Assembly (NCBI GenBank): GCA_021613375.1
Contig: CM038722.1
Coordinates: forward strand, 27,218,441 to 27,282,440
Length of the DNA: 64,000 nucleotides
Direction: 5' to 3'
From: Megaleporinus macrocephalus
Taxonomy: Eukaryota > Chordata > Actinopteri > Characiformes > Anostomidae
The position numbers and the translations under genes were made by a program. Within the stretch, counting starts at the first letter, position 1; the number at the start of each line of letters is the position of its first letter. This document shows, piece by piece, positions 38,873-52,300 of the stretch. The notes beneath the pieces were generated by a model that worked only from the letters and a program-made list of their open reading frames with translations, was not told where the DNA came from and made no database searches.

Positions 38873-39574
38873 AGTTCTAACAGACACATGTCATCAGACA
38901 GACAACACAGCTTGGTGTTATAGGGCTCTTAGCCATTTTCCTGACCTTCATTAGTGGTCAGTTAATTTCTGACCTTACTGCCAGTGTACCCCTGCTGTGC
39001 CTCTCATCCCACCACCATGTCAGTGTTGAGAATGATTCACCACCCAAGTAATACCTGGTGCTGATGGTTCTATAAGCTGATAGGTGGCCCCCAGAAATGG
39101 GCAAATCAGTGTATAGTGCTGCTCTAGGACCAGAATTTGGCCTTTTATATATGAGACAACAGTGTCTGGACCATGATGAGCTTGTCCTTACTCTAAATTT
39201 AATCACTATACATAAGCCCAAGGCCTTGATAAAGACTTGACCAGGAGAGAGGAAGAGGGAGAGATAAGAGAAATAGATTAGGTAAATACCAACAGATTAG
39301 CAAATACACAGGAGTTCATTTGCTTTAGCAGATGTTGCTTAATAGAAATAAAAGGAATAAACTATCCTTAGCTGTGCTGTCCTGCAGATAACATTAGTTA
39401 AACATTCCCACTAGTACTGCATGTTACAGACTAAATACCATGCTCTGATCACACGGCAACATTACTGCAATAGTCATATGCCTTAACAAGAGTGTGCAGC
39501 CTCTAATTATATAATTATATATATATTATATACCTCATATGTATATATATATATATATATATATAAGAGGTATA

Positions 39575-39785
39575 TTGTCACTGTCCAAAGAAGAGCAAGT
39601 ATTTCAAAACAAGCAACTGTACAGGAGAGGCCGAAACAGGCTTTATTTTCAATGCAAGTCAATGGAACCAAGTTTTTTTGGAGCTTTTCTTTTGATCCAT
39701 TAACCATGAAATTATGATGTAGAAAAATAAAAATCAACAAAAATGGAGTACATGTTTTTCTTTGGACAGCAAAGATATAGAGCTT
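39575..39785. mobile_element. GTCCAATGA-type MITE copy
   Basis: Ends tattgtcactgtccaaagaa and ttctttggacagcaaagata are inverted repeats; the interior tttcaatgcaagtcaatgga and tttttggagctttt runs opposite to the copies at 53025-53285 and 62705-62882. Confidence 0.65.
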
Positions 39786-39977
39786 GCTCATAAACCTACA
39801 CAGATCATTTAAGTCTACTTCTATTCACTTTATTTGGCCACACCCACTTTCAAGCATGTGTTTCTTCTGCCTTTGTGTTAGAACTTCTGCTCAGCTAACC
39901 AAAATGAATACAGTTACATGGGAGGAGACCAGAGAGACAGTAAGAAGTTTGAATGTTACAACACAGTCTCATCCGAG

Positions 39978-40150
39978 GTTATTAAAACAGTGGGTGGGTG
40001 ATATGAGAAGGTGGTCTGAGGTTAATAACACAGTGGGTGGGTGATATGAGAAGGAGGTCTGAGGTTAATAACACAGTGGGTGGATGATATGAGAAGGTGG
40101 TCTGAGGTTAATAACACAGTGGGTGGATATGAGAAGGTGGTCTGAGGTTA
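39978..40150 (+). repeat. 43-base minisatellite, four copies
   Basis: Four tandem units containing cagtgggtgg, gatatgagaaggtggtctga and ggttaataaca, the last one shortened by four bases. Confidence 0.85.
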
Positions 40151-41989
40151 CTTATGGAGACATGTTTAATTACTCTGTACTCTCAGAAGGTGTAGACGGT
40201 TTAGGAATGAAGAACTATAAAAGTACTGAAGCGTATCAGTACCTGCACAGTGGGAAGGTGGGCGTGTCCTCCTACACACAGACGGTGAGTTTATATTTCT
40301 GAAAGCCGGTTAAACCCAAGTCCAGCCAGCTGCCCGAGCCACTCTGCGTGGGTGTTAGTTACAGCCCAGATAGCCTAGCGCGGTGAACACTGATCAGAAA
40401 ACAGTTACTGAACTGATAGACTCACAAACACCCGCCATGTCTGCTTCCTCTGAGCTTCATAAGCGAGACATTTCTCTGGATAAGGATGCTCTGGTGCTGG
40501 TTCTCCTCCACAGAATGGTAAGAGCAGACGTACAGAGGTTTGAGTGGATGTTTTAAATTTAGAGCTTCAGTCAGAGACGCAGGTCCTCTTCTTTGGAAGA
40601 CGTCCAATCCCAACACTCTGATCTGTATGTGCTGTGTTCGTAACTCTGTTGTTCAAACAAAGTTCTCCTCTTCTTCCAATTACTGACTCCCTCTAACTGA
40701 ACATATTATGCTAGTCATTTTATATGTTTGTTGTCGTTTTGCTTGTAATTAGTATCGACCTATCTGCGGTCGCACCGGACGTTTTAACACAAAGTAAACG
40801 AAGATCCCCCCCAGTGTTATCATGGAAAATAGCATGAATAGAACTTCATAAATGCTGAGGTGAAGATAAATCTGTTTATATGGGTGTTTACACACATATT
40901 CTTCTCACTTAACTTCTCACAGTAACAGACAGTTTGATCAGAGGGTGCCCAAACATTTGCCTACCCCTGTACAAGGTATAAAGATGTATTCAAATGCAGG
41001 ACAAACGACATCATCCAAAGCCAGACCATCTCCATATAATTTATTGTAAACATTCTAATAAATATGACTTTTGAATCAAGACAATCACGTTTATTCTGAT
41101 TGGTTTCAGGTATAAACCCCACTGTGTTTTAAACATATTTGCAAAAATGCTGAAGGGTAAACCAAAAAGCTGGAACTGGTAATCACTGGTAGGCAGGTGC
41201 CCTATAGTAAGCAACCTGCGATGCCAGTGGGAACATGAACAAATCAAGCTCAAGACAAATAAGAAAGTAATATATATATATATATTACATGTGAAGACCA
41301 GCATGACAGCAGCAGTAGGTAGGACTGTGTTCAGAGACAAAACAAAACCAACAGTGTCCTTTTGTTTGTTTGCAGTTTGTACTCACTGGACTGGACTAGG
41401 TCAGTCATCTTTTCCCTGCATTTCACTCTCCTCACGCCAGCTGTGTTGGCAGAAATCCCCTGTACAGCTGATCTATGACCAGATTCTGTTCTAACAGCAA
41501 AGGGTGGGTTTGTACAGGATCCTCTAGTTCTACCCGATGACATTCAGCCAAACTCGTGGGCTCCTATTATGAAACTAGAGCTCATGTAAAGGAATACTAC
41601 AGCATCTGCCACATCTGTATCATTAAAAACCATCACTTTCACGCTTCCTAACATTCAACCATGACCACACTATGCTGACCAGTCTTAACTCTGAAAAAGC
41701 AAATAGTACAGATTTACATCCTGACAAGAATTCATTAAACTGTTCAACAAATGTGTTTCTTATCATCAGACAGAATCCAGAAACTGCTCTTTTGTAAGGG
41801 CAACGAAATGTGTGTGTTTGTCTGTGGTACTACCCGCACACACCCTAGGTTTTCTTTCTGAACTACGTTTCCCAGAAGAAGCCGAGTGGTGAGGAATAGA
41901 GGGGCTGTAGGCAGGTACTGGCCAGAGCACGCTGAGCACACAAACACCAACAAACTCAAACCTGTGTGTGGCTGCTGAATTAATGTTCT

Positions 41990-42200
41990 CCCGCACATCC
42001 ACACTGTTCTAGAATGTTCTCATGTCTTCCACTGTTCTAGAATGTTCTTCTATTCTCACTGTTTAGAAATGTTCTCATCCATTAGCAACGTTGTAGAATG
42101 TTCTCACCCTGTTCTTATAGTCCCTGAAAATGTTTTCCATGCTGTTCTAGATAAGCTGCTCCACAACATCCTCACTGTAACGGAATGTCCTCACCCATTC
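41990..42200 (+). repeat. degenerate left flank of 30-base minisatellite
   Basis: Diverged units with cores gttctagaatgttct (42006 and 42034) and tgtagaatgttctcaccc lead into the regular array. Two exact TTCnnGAAnnTTC motifs are present. Confidence 0.6.
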
Positions 42201-44326
42201 ACTGTTATCCCACCATTCACACTGGTCTACAATGTTATCCCACCATTCACACTGTTCTACAATGTTATCCCACCATTCACACTCTTCTACAATGTTATCC
42301 CACCATTCACACTGTTCTACAATGTTATCCCACCATTCACACTCTTCTACAATCTTATCCCACCATTCACACTGTTCTACAATGTTATACCACCATTCAC
42401 ACTGGTCTACAATGTTATCCCACCATTCACACTGTTCTACAATGTTATCCCACCATTCATACTCTTCTACAATGTTATCCCACCATTCACACTGTTCTAC
42501 AATGTTATCCCACCATTCACACTCTTCTACAATGTTATCCCACCATTCACACTGTTCTACAATGTTATCCCACCATTCACACTGTTCTACAATGTTATCC
42601 CACCATTCAAACTCTTCTACAATCTTATCCCACCATTCACACTGTTCTACAATGTTATCCCACCATTCACACTCTTCTACAATGTTATCCCACCATTCAC
42701 ACTGTTCTACAATCTTATCCCACCATTCACACTGTTCTACAATGTTATCCCACCATTTACACTCTTCTACAATGTTATCCCACCATTCACACTCTTCTAC
42801 AATGTTATCCCACCATTCACACTCTTCTACAATGTTATCCCACCATTCATACTCTTCTACAATGTTATCCCACCATTCAAACTCTTCTACAATCTTATCC
42901 CACCATTCACACTGTTCTACAATGTTATCCCACCATTTACACTCTTCTACAATGTTATCCCACCATTCACACTCTTCTACAATGTTATCCCACCATTCAC
43001 ACTCTTCTACAATGTTATCCCACCATTCATACTCTTCTACAATGTTATCCCACCATTCACACTCTTCTACAATGTTATCCCACCATTCACACTCTTCTAC
43101 AATGTTATCCCACCATTCATACTCTTCTACAATGTTATCCCATCATTCACACTCTTCTACAATGTTATCCCACCATTCATAGTCTTCTACAATGTTATCC
43201 CACCATTCACACTCTTCTACAATGTTATCCCACCATTCATACTCTTCTACAATGTTATCCCACCATTCACACTCTTCTACAATGTTATCCCACCATTCAC
43301 ACTGGTCTACAATGTTATCCCACCATTCACACTCTTCTACAATGTTATCCCACCATTCACACTCTTCTACAATGTTATCCCACCATTCACACTCTTCTAC
43401 AATGTTATCCCACCATTCACACTGTTCTACAATGTTATCCCACCATTCACACTCTTCTACAATGTTATCCCACCATTCACACTCTTCTACAATGTTATCC
43501 CACCATTCACACTCTTCTACAATGTTATCCCACCATTCACACTCTTCTACAATCTTATCCCACCATTCACACTGTTCTACAATGTTATCCCACCATTCAC
43601 ACTCTTCTACAATGTTATCCCACCATTCACACTCTTCTACAATGTTATCCCACCATTCACACTGTTCTACAATGTTATCCCACCATTCACACTCTTCTAC
43701 AATGTTATCCCACCATTCACACTGTTCTACAATGTTATACCACCATTCACACTCTTCTACAATGTTATCCCACCATTCAAACTCTTCTACAATCTTATCC
43801 CACCATTCACACTGTTCTACAACGTTATCCCACCATTCACACTGTTCTACAATGTTATCCCACCATTCAAACTCTTCTACAATGTTATCCCACCATTCAC
43901 ACTGTTCTACAATGTTATCCCACCATTCACACTCTTCTACAATGTTATCCCACCATTCACTCTTCTACAATGTTATCCCACCATTCACACTCTTCTACAA
44001 TGTTATCCCACCATTCAAACTCTTCTACAATGTTATCCCACCATTCACTCTTCTACAATGTTATCCCACCATTCACACTGGTCTACAATGTTATCCCACC
44101 ATTCACACTCTTCTACAATGTTATCCCACCATTCACACTCTTCTACAATGTTATCCCACCATTCACACTGTTCTACAATGTTATCCCACCATTCACACTG
44201 TTCTACAATGTTATCCCACCATTCACACTGTTCTACAATGTTATCCCACCATTCACACTCTTCTACAATGTTATCCCACCATTCACACTCTTCTACAATG
44301 TTATCCCACCATTCACACTGTTCTAG
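42200..44326 (+). repeat. 30-base minisatellite array A (~70 units)
   Basis: About 70 tandem 30-base units; each contains caccattcacact followed by (c/g)ttctacaat(g/c)ttatcc. Variants: ctt/gtt, aatg/aatc, cac/cat/aaa. A six-unit (180-base) block at 42721-42900 is largely repeated at 42901-43080. Two 28-base units near 43960 and 44046 shift the frame. Because 30 is a multiple of three, all forward frames stay open for up to 794 codons; this is not a gene. Confidence 0.97.
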
Positions 44327-44990
44327 TTTACTCTACCCATTAACCATGTTCTACAATATCCTCCACCATTCACCCTATTCTAGAACAGCCTTGACTATTT
44401 ACACTAGAATTTCCTCCACCCATTAACCCTGTTCTAGAATGTCCTGCACTGTTTACTGAATGTTCTCACCATATTCAAGCAGTTCTTGAATGTGTTAATG
44501 TTGTCCTACAATGTCCTCTCTGCCTTCACAGTATTACTGAATGTTCTCAACCCATTTACAAGATTCGAGAATGTTCTCCCTATTCCCATTGTTCTAGAAT
44601 GTTCTAGGTTGTCAGAATGTTTTCCACCCCATTTACTATGTTCTCTATTTTGTGTACTGTGTATATATTTTCCTCTTGTCACATTGTTCTCCAACATTAT
44701 CCTACACATTCACACTGTTATAGAATTTCCTCCACCCATGTACCCTGTTTAAGAATCATCATCTTAATTTATGCGGTTCTAGATTGTCCTTGTTCATTTC
44801 TGCTGTTCTAGAATGTAACTACCCCCCCCCTTCTCTGTTTACACCATCCTAGAATGTTCTCCCTCAATTACGGAAGTCTAGCATGCCCTTGTCACTGTTC
44901 TAGAACGTCCAGGCCCTATGGTCCAGGCCCTGTTCTAGCATCCTGCTAGTGTTTTGGATGTCCTCCATGTTCATGCTAACATTCTAAAAC
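44327..44990 (+). repeat. degenerate right flank of array A
   Basis: Diverged 30-base-type units (cattaaccctgttctagaat, gttctagaatgttctaggtt). In order it matches 47400-48065: cacagtattactgaatgttc at 44527 and 47679, and ccctt...cactgttctagaac near 44886 and 48030. It lies just beyond the 3' end of alg11. Confidence 0.7.
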
Positions 44991-45162
44991 ACCTACTAAC
45001 ATTACAATGCTTGTTGGTGTTTGTTGAGTCAGTGTGCTCTGGTCTTAACTTTCAAGAACATTCTGGACTGTGTGTGAAAGAGTTGATGTTGGTAAGTCAG
45101 TGTTTATGAGCTTTTAACAGAGAAGCAGTGGGAAAAGTCCATTCAGTCCCTTCAGCTCCATC

Positions 45163-48100
45163 TCATCGCTCCAGGGTCCCCATCAGTGGCTCAGCAGCTG
45201 CCAGGAAAGACACCTCAAACTCATGGTCAGAAAAGCGGGTGACTGATTGCCGTGCTCTTCTGCGGACGTCCATGCGTCCGCTGGGTGTCAGGCTGAGAAT
45301 CCGTTCCATGGCCTCAGCATAGCTGTCTTCATCATCAGCTAGAAAGCCTGTGGGACCACCATCGTGTGGCACCACAATGTCCAGCTTGGGTCCACCAGAT
45401 TTGTGGGCCAGGATGACCGTCCCAGCAGCCATGCACTCGACCACACCTGAGTGAGAGAGAGCAACCAAGGAATGAAAATTAAGAAACACAACTATCATCT
45501 CTATAGATTCAAGAGCTGCACAGCTGCTGATCAGTAGGTGAATGTAAGTCAGATCAGATATACTGATATGAGAACTGTGGGAACTTCATCTCATCTCAAA
45601 TCTCACTAGGTAACTCTAATGATTCTGAATGAGATTTTTGCTGGTGCTCCGTAAAGCTTGTCTGACCTAGCAACAGTTGCTATACAGGAATGTATCATTA
45701 CCGATGCCAAAGTGTTCGTTCCACATGGTGTGCAGGCCGATCGTAGCCGCCACCAGTTCCTTCTTCAGCTCCTCAAAGGGAATGTTGAGTTTAAACTCCA
45801 CCCTGTCGCCCACGCCCAGCTCGTGGCACAGCCCCCTTAACATCAGCACCCTGTCCTCGTCTTCCTGGTTCCGACACCCGCCAATCAGCACCAGCCTCAC
45901 CGACTCCCTCCCTCCAGGTTCCGCTCCTTTCCTGTCTAGAAGTTTCCGGAAGGCCCTGATCTGCAGCTGGTGGTCCTTCTCTGGCCGGAACTGGGCCACC
46001 GACACTATGGAGTGGCACTTCTTGCCTCCGTCCTGCTCCTCTTCCTCCTCCAAAGGGACGTCGAGGAAAGCCTGAACATCGCAAGGCGGGTACACCACGC
46101 TGGTGCGGTTGGGGGCGCGCCAAAGTGCCAGGATGTGGCCCAGGGTCCAGGTGGAGTTGACCATGACCACGTCACTGCAAGAGCCAGCCAGCCCGTACAG
46201 CAGCGCGAAGGCACAGTAATAAACCACCTTAATAGCACTCAGCACGGGGTTACTGCTGATGTAGTCCGCGTTGTTGAACCTGGTGGGACAAGAGAAACAG
46301 TAACGTTCAGCAAATTTAGTTTAGTTTTGATTTGATATGCCAGTCCTGTGCAACTTCAAGAGTTTCAAATAATTAGTTAATAATAAGTCAGAGCAATGAT
46401 GATGCTAAACGTAGGGCTGTAACTAACAATTATGGCTAGTCTATAAGAAATCTGTTAATTATTATTTAATTGGTTTACTAACTGAACCAATAGATCTTTT
46501 GTTGCTTCCTCTCACTTTACTCCCATCACAGAAACACTATCATTCATAGGGACTATGTCGCCCCCTGTACTTTAAGTAGTGTATTACAACCTGTAAGAAT
46601 GTTCACATGCATCACATGCACTTCAAACAAATGCTTAAAAACAATTCACCCTGTTTTAGTTTGCTCTACCCATTCACACTCTTCTACAATGTTATCCCAC
46701 CATTCACACTCTTCTCCAATGTTATCCCACCATTCGCACTCTTCTACAATGTTATCCCACCATTCACACTCTTCTCCAATGTTATCCCACCATTCACACT
46801 CTTCTACAATGTTATCCCACCATTCACACTCTTCTACAATGTTATCCCACCATTCACACTCTTCTCCAATGTTATCCCACCATTCACACTCTTCTCCAAT
46901 GTTATCCCACCATTCGCACTCTTCTACAATGTTATCCCACCATTCGCACTCTTCTCCAATGTTATCCCACCATTCACACTCTTCTACAATCTTATCCCAC
47001 CATTCACACTCTTCTACAATCTTATCCCACCATTCACACTCTTCTACAATGTTATCCCACCATTCACACTGTTCTACAATCTTATCCCACCATTCACACT
47101 CTTCTACAATCTTATCCCACCATTCACACTCTTCTACAATGTTATCCCACCATTCACACTCTTCTACAATGTTATCCCACCATTCACACTCTTCTACAAT
47201 GTTATCCCACCATTCACACTCTTCTACAATCTTATCCCACCATTCACACTCTTCTACAATCTTATCCCACCATTCACACTCTTCTACAATCTTATCCCAC
47301 CATTCACACTCTTCTACAATCTTATCCCACCATTCACTCTTCTACAATGTTATCCCACCATTCGTACTCTTCTACAATGTTATCCCACCATTCACACTGT
47401 TCTAGAGTTTCCTCTACCCATTCACACTCTTCTACAATGTCCTCCACCATTCACCCTATTCTAGAACAGCCTTCACTATTCACTACCCACCAATTAACCC
47501 GTTCTAGAATGTCCTCCACCCATTAACCATGTTCTAGAAGTTCCTCCACCCATTAACCATGTTCTAGAAGTTCCTCCACCCATTAACCATGTTCTAGAAT
47601 GTCCTTCACTATTAACTGAATGTTCTCCCCAGTTCTAAAATGTGTTAACGTTGTTCAACAATGTCCTTTCTGCATTCACAGTATTACTGAATGTTCTCAA
47701 CAAGATTCTAGAATACTCTCCTTATTCCCACTGTTCCAATGTCCTAGATTGTCTTCCCGAGTCATAAATGTTCTAGAATGTTCTCATCCTATTCATGCAG
47801 TTCAGAATGTTTTCACGCCATTTACTACATTTTAGAACATTCACATTGTTCTCGAATCTACCCTGTCCTAGAATCACCATCTCCATTCATGCAGTTCTAG
47901 ATTGTTCTAGAATGTAATGACCTTTTCATGGTGTTCTATTTTGTCGCCCCCCCAACTACTCTAGAATGCCAGCCTTCTCTATATATGCCATCCTAAAATG
48001 TTCTCACTCAATTACTCCAGTCCAGCATGCCCTTCCCCCTTCTCACTGTTCTAGAACATCCAGGCCCAGACATAGAAACACCATCATTCATAGCTGCATG

Positions 48101-49281
48101 TCTAACAGGCCATTTCTTATTTTTTATGATGCATTAAAACAATAGGGGCTATGTCGCCCCCTGTACTTTAAGTAGTGTATTACAACCTGTCAGAATGTTC
48201 ACATGCATCACACTGAGCACTTCAAACAAATGCTTAAAAACAATTACCGTAATTCAGGTTGATTTAATAAACAAATATCTTGGAATTACATTAAAACTGG
48301 GGCTGGCTGATATGATGACATGCTAAATGACATCATAATATGCAAGTACTGGCCTGTTTAACTGGATATAGTGCAGTTTGTTAAACAGTCAATGAAAAAA
48401 ATCATTGTACTTTAAACCTATAATCAATACAGAAGTGATGCATGTTGCACTACAGGTTCTATTTTGTATTGAGCGTCATGTAAATGTCTTAAAGTATCAT
48501 GATATAATATTTTTGTTCTACTATAATGTTCTAATGAAGCTTACTTTGCCCATTCATAGCTCTGTAGTGCTTCACAAATAGAAAAAAAAAACATTCTTGG
48601 TAGTTAAATTTACACAAATAGTTCAAATTCAATTCAATAATCGAACAATAAAAATTTAATTATTGAAATGAATGTGTGTAAATGTGTGTAAAGATCTAAA
48701 TATTAATGATGTGGTAAATGTTAATATTAACCTGGGGTTCCTCTCCCGGACTACAGACAGCATGTCGGTACTGATGGTGGGGTAATGGACATAACTGCCC
48801 ACCCTGCACCCGCCCAGGTAGCGGAACACAGGCAGGGTGAACGCGTAGCCCATGGAGTCGATGTAGAGGTCCGGAGTGAAGGCCGTGAGTGCCTCCCAGC
48901 CCAGGAAGAGTGAGCCGATGCTCTGGCCCAGCAGAGTGAAGTGCGGATACAGGCTGGCCTCCACCAGGAGGCGATGTTTCAGGAAGACGAAGCGGACGGA
49001 CCGCGGCAGACGGATGTTGAACCGGCGACGAGCGCCATCCAGAATCTGCTCAGCCGTCACGCCCTGGTCTCCGGTGTACACCACAAAATCCACATCCTGG
49101 TACCTGGAACACAAGGAAGGGGAAATAATAATATAGAATAAAATAGAATTATTATTAAAATAATAATATAGAATTAAATGTAGAAGCTCAACTTTAATAT
49201 ATTTAGGATATTATACTGTTGTCATGGCTAAAAAAAACTCAAAATATTTTATATTAACATTTAAGCTTATCAGTATTTTAG

Positions 49282-49349
<68 letters not shown>

Positions 49350-52300
49350 TGAAGCAGTGTGTGTTATAATAGTGCACTATGCAAAACTTCTATAAAGGCA
49401 TTTTATACATTGTAAGCATTTTATATAATAATAATAATTAATTAATAAATAATTAATAAATGTCACAGTGTGTATGTACATACTATCTTCTACAGCTTAT
49501 TTAGAATTTCTTTAGCATGCTGCTGATACAGTCAGTCCTCACTGACTGGCACTGACTCGTACCTATTCTGCAGGGCTCTGATAGCACACCACAGCACTCT
49601 CTCTCCTCCACCTCCAGCGTTGCAGTACGGATGAAAGAATGCGACGGCGGGACGTCCGTCTTGAACTCTCCGAGCTTTCCTGTTGGACTGAAGCCAAGCC
49701 CGCACCCCCACGATCAGCAGGAACAGCAAGCCCGTTAGAACGAGGCACAGGCAGAAACACGGGAGCAGCAGAGACCACAGCAACCTGTACAACACACACA
49801 CGAAGCAGGGCAGACCCATCACGTCACGAGCCGTGGCAACAAAAACTATATATATATGGTGTTGGAATTATGTTGGATGATAACTGTAATAGTAATAATC
49901 AATGAGGCATGCGTTCATCACTGGCCCAAAATATTTTCAGGCTAAATTTTGATTTTGCATTTCATTTATTTTTAATTATTTAAGGTAATTAAGGGTAATA
50001 AACTCTCTCGTAGCACTGAGGAACAAAAACATGATTAGTATTACATAAATATTATTTAACTGATTTACTAACTAAACCATTACATCATCTGCTGCTTCCT
50101 CTCACTTTACCCCCATCATAGAACAACCATCATTCATAGCTGCATGTCTGTGTAACAGGCTATATCTTCTTCTTTATGGTGCATTGAAACAATAGGGTCT
50201 ATGTCGCCCCCTGTTGTTTTAGGGCGTTCTCACACCTGTAGTTGGTTTCACTGGTCTGGATCAGTTAATGAGTTTGTTTACTCTGAGCGTTTCCTCCTCG
50301 GTTAAGTTTATTTTCACACAGACAAAAACCTAAACACACCAAATTGCGCCCCAACAAACCACATGAGCACGTCGTCTCCTCTGATTGGTCAGAGCTATCT
50401 GGCGTGTGAGCAGGAAAGTAAACACAGGGAGAAGATCCGGTTTTCCCAAACTACTGCAGAGACAGCGTTTGTTCTACTTGGGTCGGATCGAGGTCGGATC
50501 GAGGTCGGATCACGTTCTCACCACAAACGAACCACCCCGGAGTTCGTTTGGAATAGGACCGAGACCACCTCCTCTCGAGGGTCTTAGTGCGGTTGTTTTG
50601 GTGCGCACCCGAGTGTGATTGCAGTTTTCACACCTGCCAAAATGAACCACACCAAGAGTGCCAACGACCCAGAGTCCGTTTTAACCGGATTAACTAGTGC
50701 TGGTGTAAAAAACGCCCGAATGGCCACAGAGCACTTCAAACTAATACTTAAAAACAATTCCCATCATTCATGTTGACGACCGAATACTGAATTCATACTG
50801 TGAAAAACAAATGTCCTGGAATTACATTAAAACTAGGGCGGGGCAATATGATGACGTGTATAGTTATTATGATAAATGACATCATAATATGCTTTTCTGT
50901 GAACACAAACAATACTAAATCAGTTTGGCCTGTTTACTTGGATATAGTGTAGTTTGGTAAACATTCAATGAAAAAAATGATTGTACTTTAAACTTAGTGT
51001 AGATTTAATAATTGAATAATTGAATAATTCTAATGAAATTCAATATTTCAATCCATCACTATTCATTATCTACAACAAGGCTACATCGTTTTACAAGTTT
51101 TATCTATGTTTTAAGTTCAGAGATTAACAGGTAATCAAAGGTAATTAACTGTGGCACTGAGCAACATAAAACATGATTTATTTATTAAAAATGATTAAAA
51201 AGACATACTGTGGTGCATTAAATCTAGTTTCACAGAACTAACTTTGTTCAGAGTTCTGTGTACTGTGTGACTTTTAGACTCCTGCATGTTTAGAAGTGTG
51301 TGTTTTAAATAACAGGCTCTTCCTGAGCAACACAAGAATCTAACTTAGCCACGGTCCAATCATGGGTCTCATCTTTGTTCATCCAAAGAAAGACGTGTGT
51401 TAGATATGAGCCAGTTTCCCAGACTAAGCCTTAAACATTCCAGTGGAATTCCAGCACTGCATTTCTGCGAGGTATCTTTTTTTTAATCAGTAAAATTGAC
51501 CTTTAGACGTCTGGTACCCATCAGCACTCCCCCCCTAATCCCCCCACCAACCCTTCTTCCCTTAATATCAAAGGAAGAGACAGATGAGTAGTTGTCTGTC
51601 AAACACTAGGACGTACACTTAGTTTAAGAGTGGGTTTCCATCCCACCTTAAATGGCCCTCCGGTTACATGCCACCCGTACCTGGCATCACCATGAAGCCC
51701 ACCAGCACCGCGTTCTTATTGTGATGGCACTCCGTTCTTATTGTGATAGCACTCCATCCAGTATCTTTGGGAGGGGTATGAACTGAACTGATCTAGAACC
51801 GCCCATCCAACATCAACTCCTGACCTCCTTAATGCTTGTGTGGCTGAACGCCATCAAATCCTCACACCCATGTTCCAACCACTAGTGTAAAGTCTTCCCT
51901 TAATATTAGAGGAAGAGACAGATGAGTAGCTGTCTGTCAAACACTAGGACGTACACTTAGTTTAAGAGTGGGTTTCCGTCCCACCTTAAATGGCCCTCCG
52001 GTTACATGCCACCCATACGTAGCATCACCATGAAGCCCCCCAGCACTGCGTTCTCATTGTGATGGCACCCCATCCATTATCTTTGGGAGGGGGATGAACT
52101 GAACTGATCTAGAACCGCCCATCCAACATCAACACCTGACCTCCCTATTGCTCATGTGACTGAACGCCATCAAATCCTCACACCCATGTTCCAACCACTA
52201 GTGTAAAGTCTCCCTTTAATATAAGAGGAGAAGACAGATGAGTAGCTGTCTGTCAAACACTAGGACGTATACTTAGTTTAAGAGTGGGTTTCCGTCCCAC

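Noticed and set aside
42042..44426. 794-codon open frame ([10 protein letters not shown] repeats) and parallel 713- and 383-codon frames
   Set aside because: All three forward frames are open because a 30-base unit without stops is tandemly repeated. There is no start context, splice support or unique sequence.
46599..47464. 268- and 285-codon open frames in alg11 intron 3
   Set aside because: Same 30-base minisatellite artefact, and on the strand opposite to alg11.
49563..49822. ATG at 49822 as the alg11 start
   Set aside because: A first exon at 52673-52627 joins in phase at the acceptor just inside this frame and gives the family-like N-terminus.
50363..50618. Two 74-77-codon frames in alg11 intron 1
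   Set aside because: They lie wholly inside a terminal-inverted-repeat element without transposase motifs.
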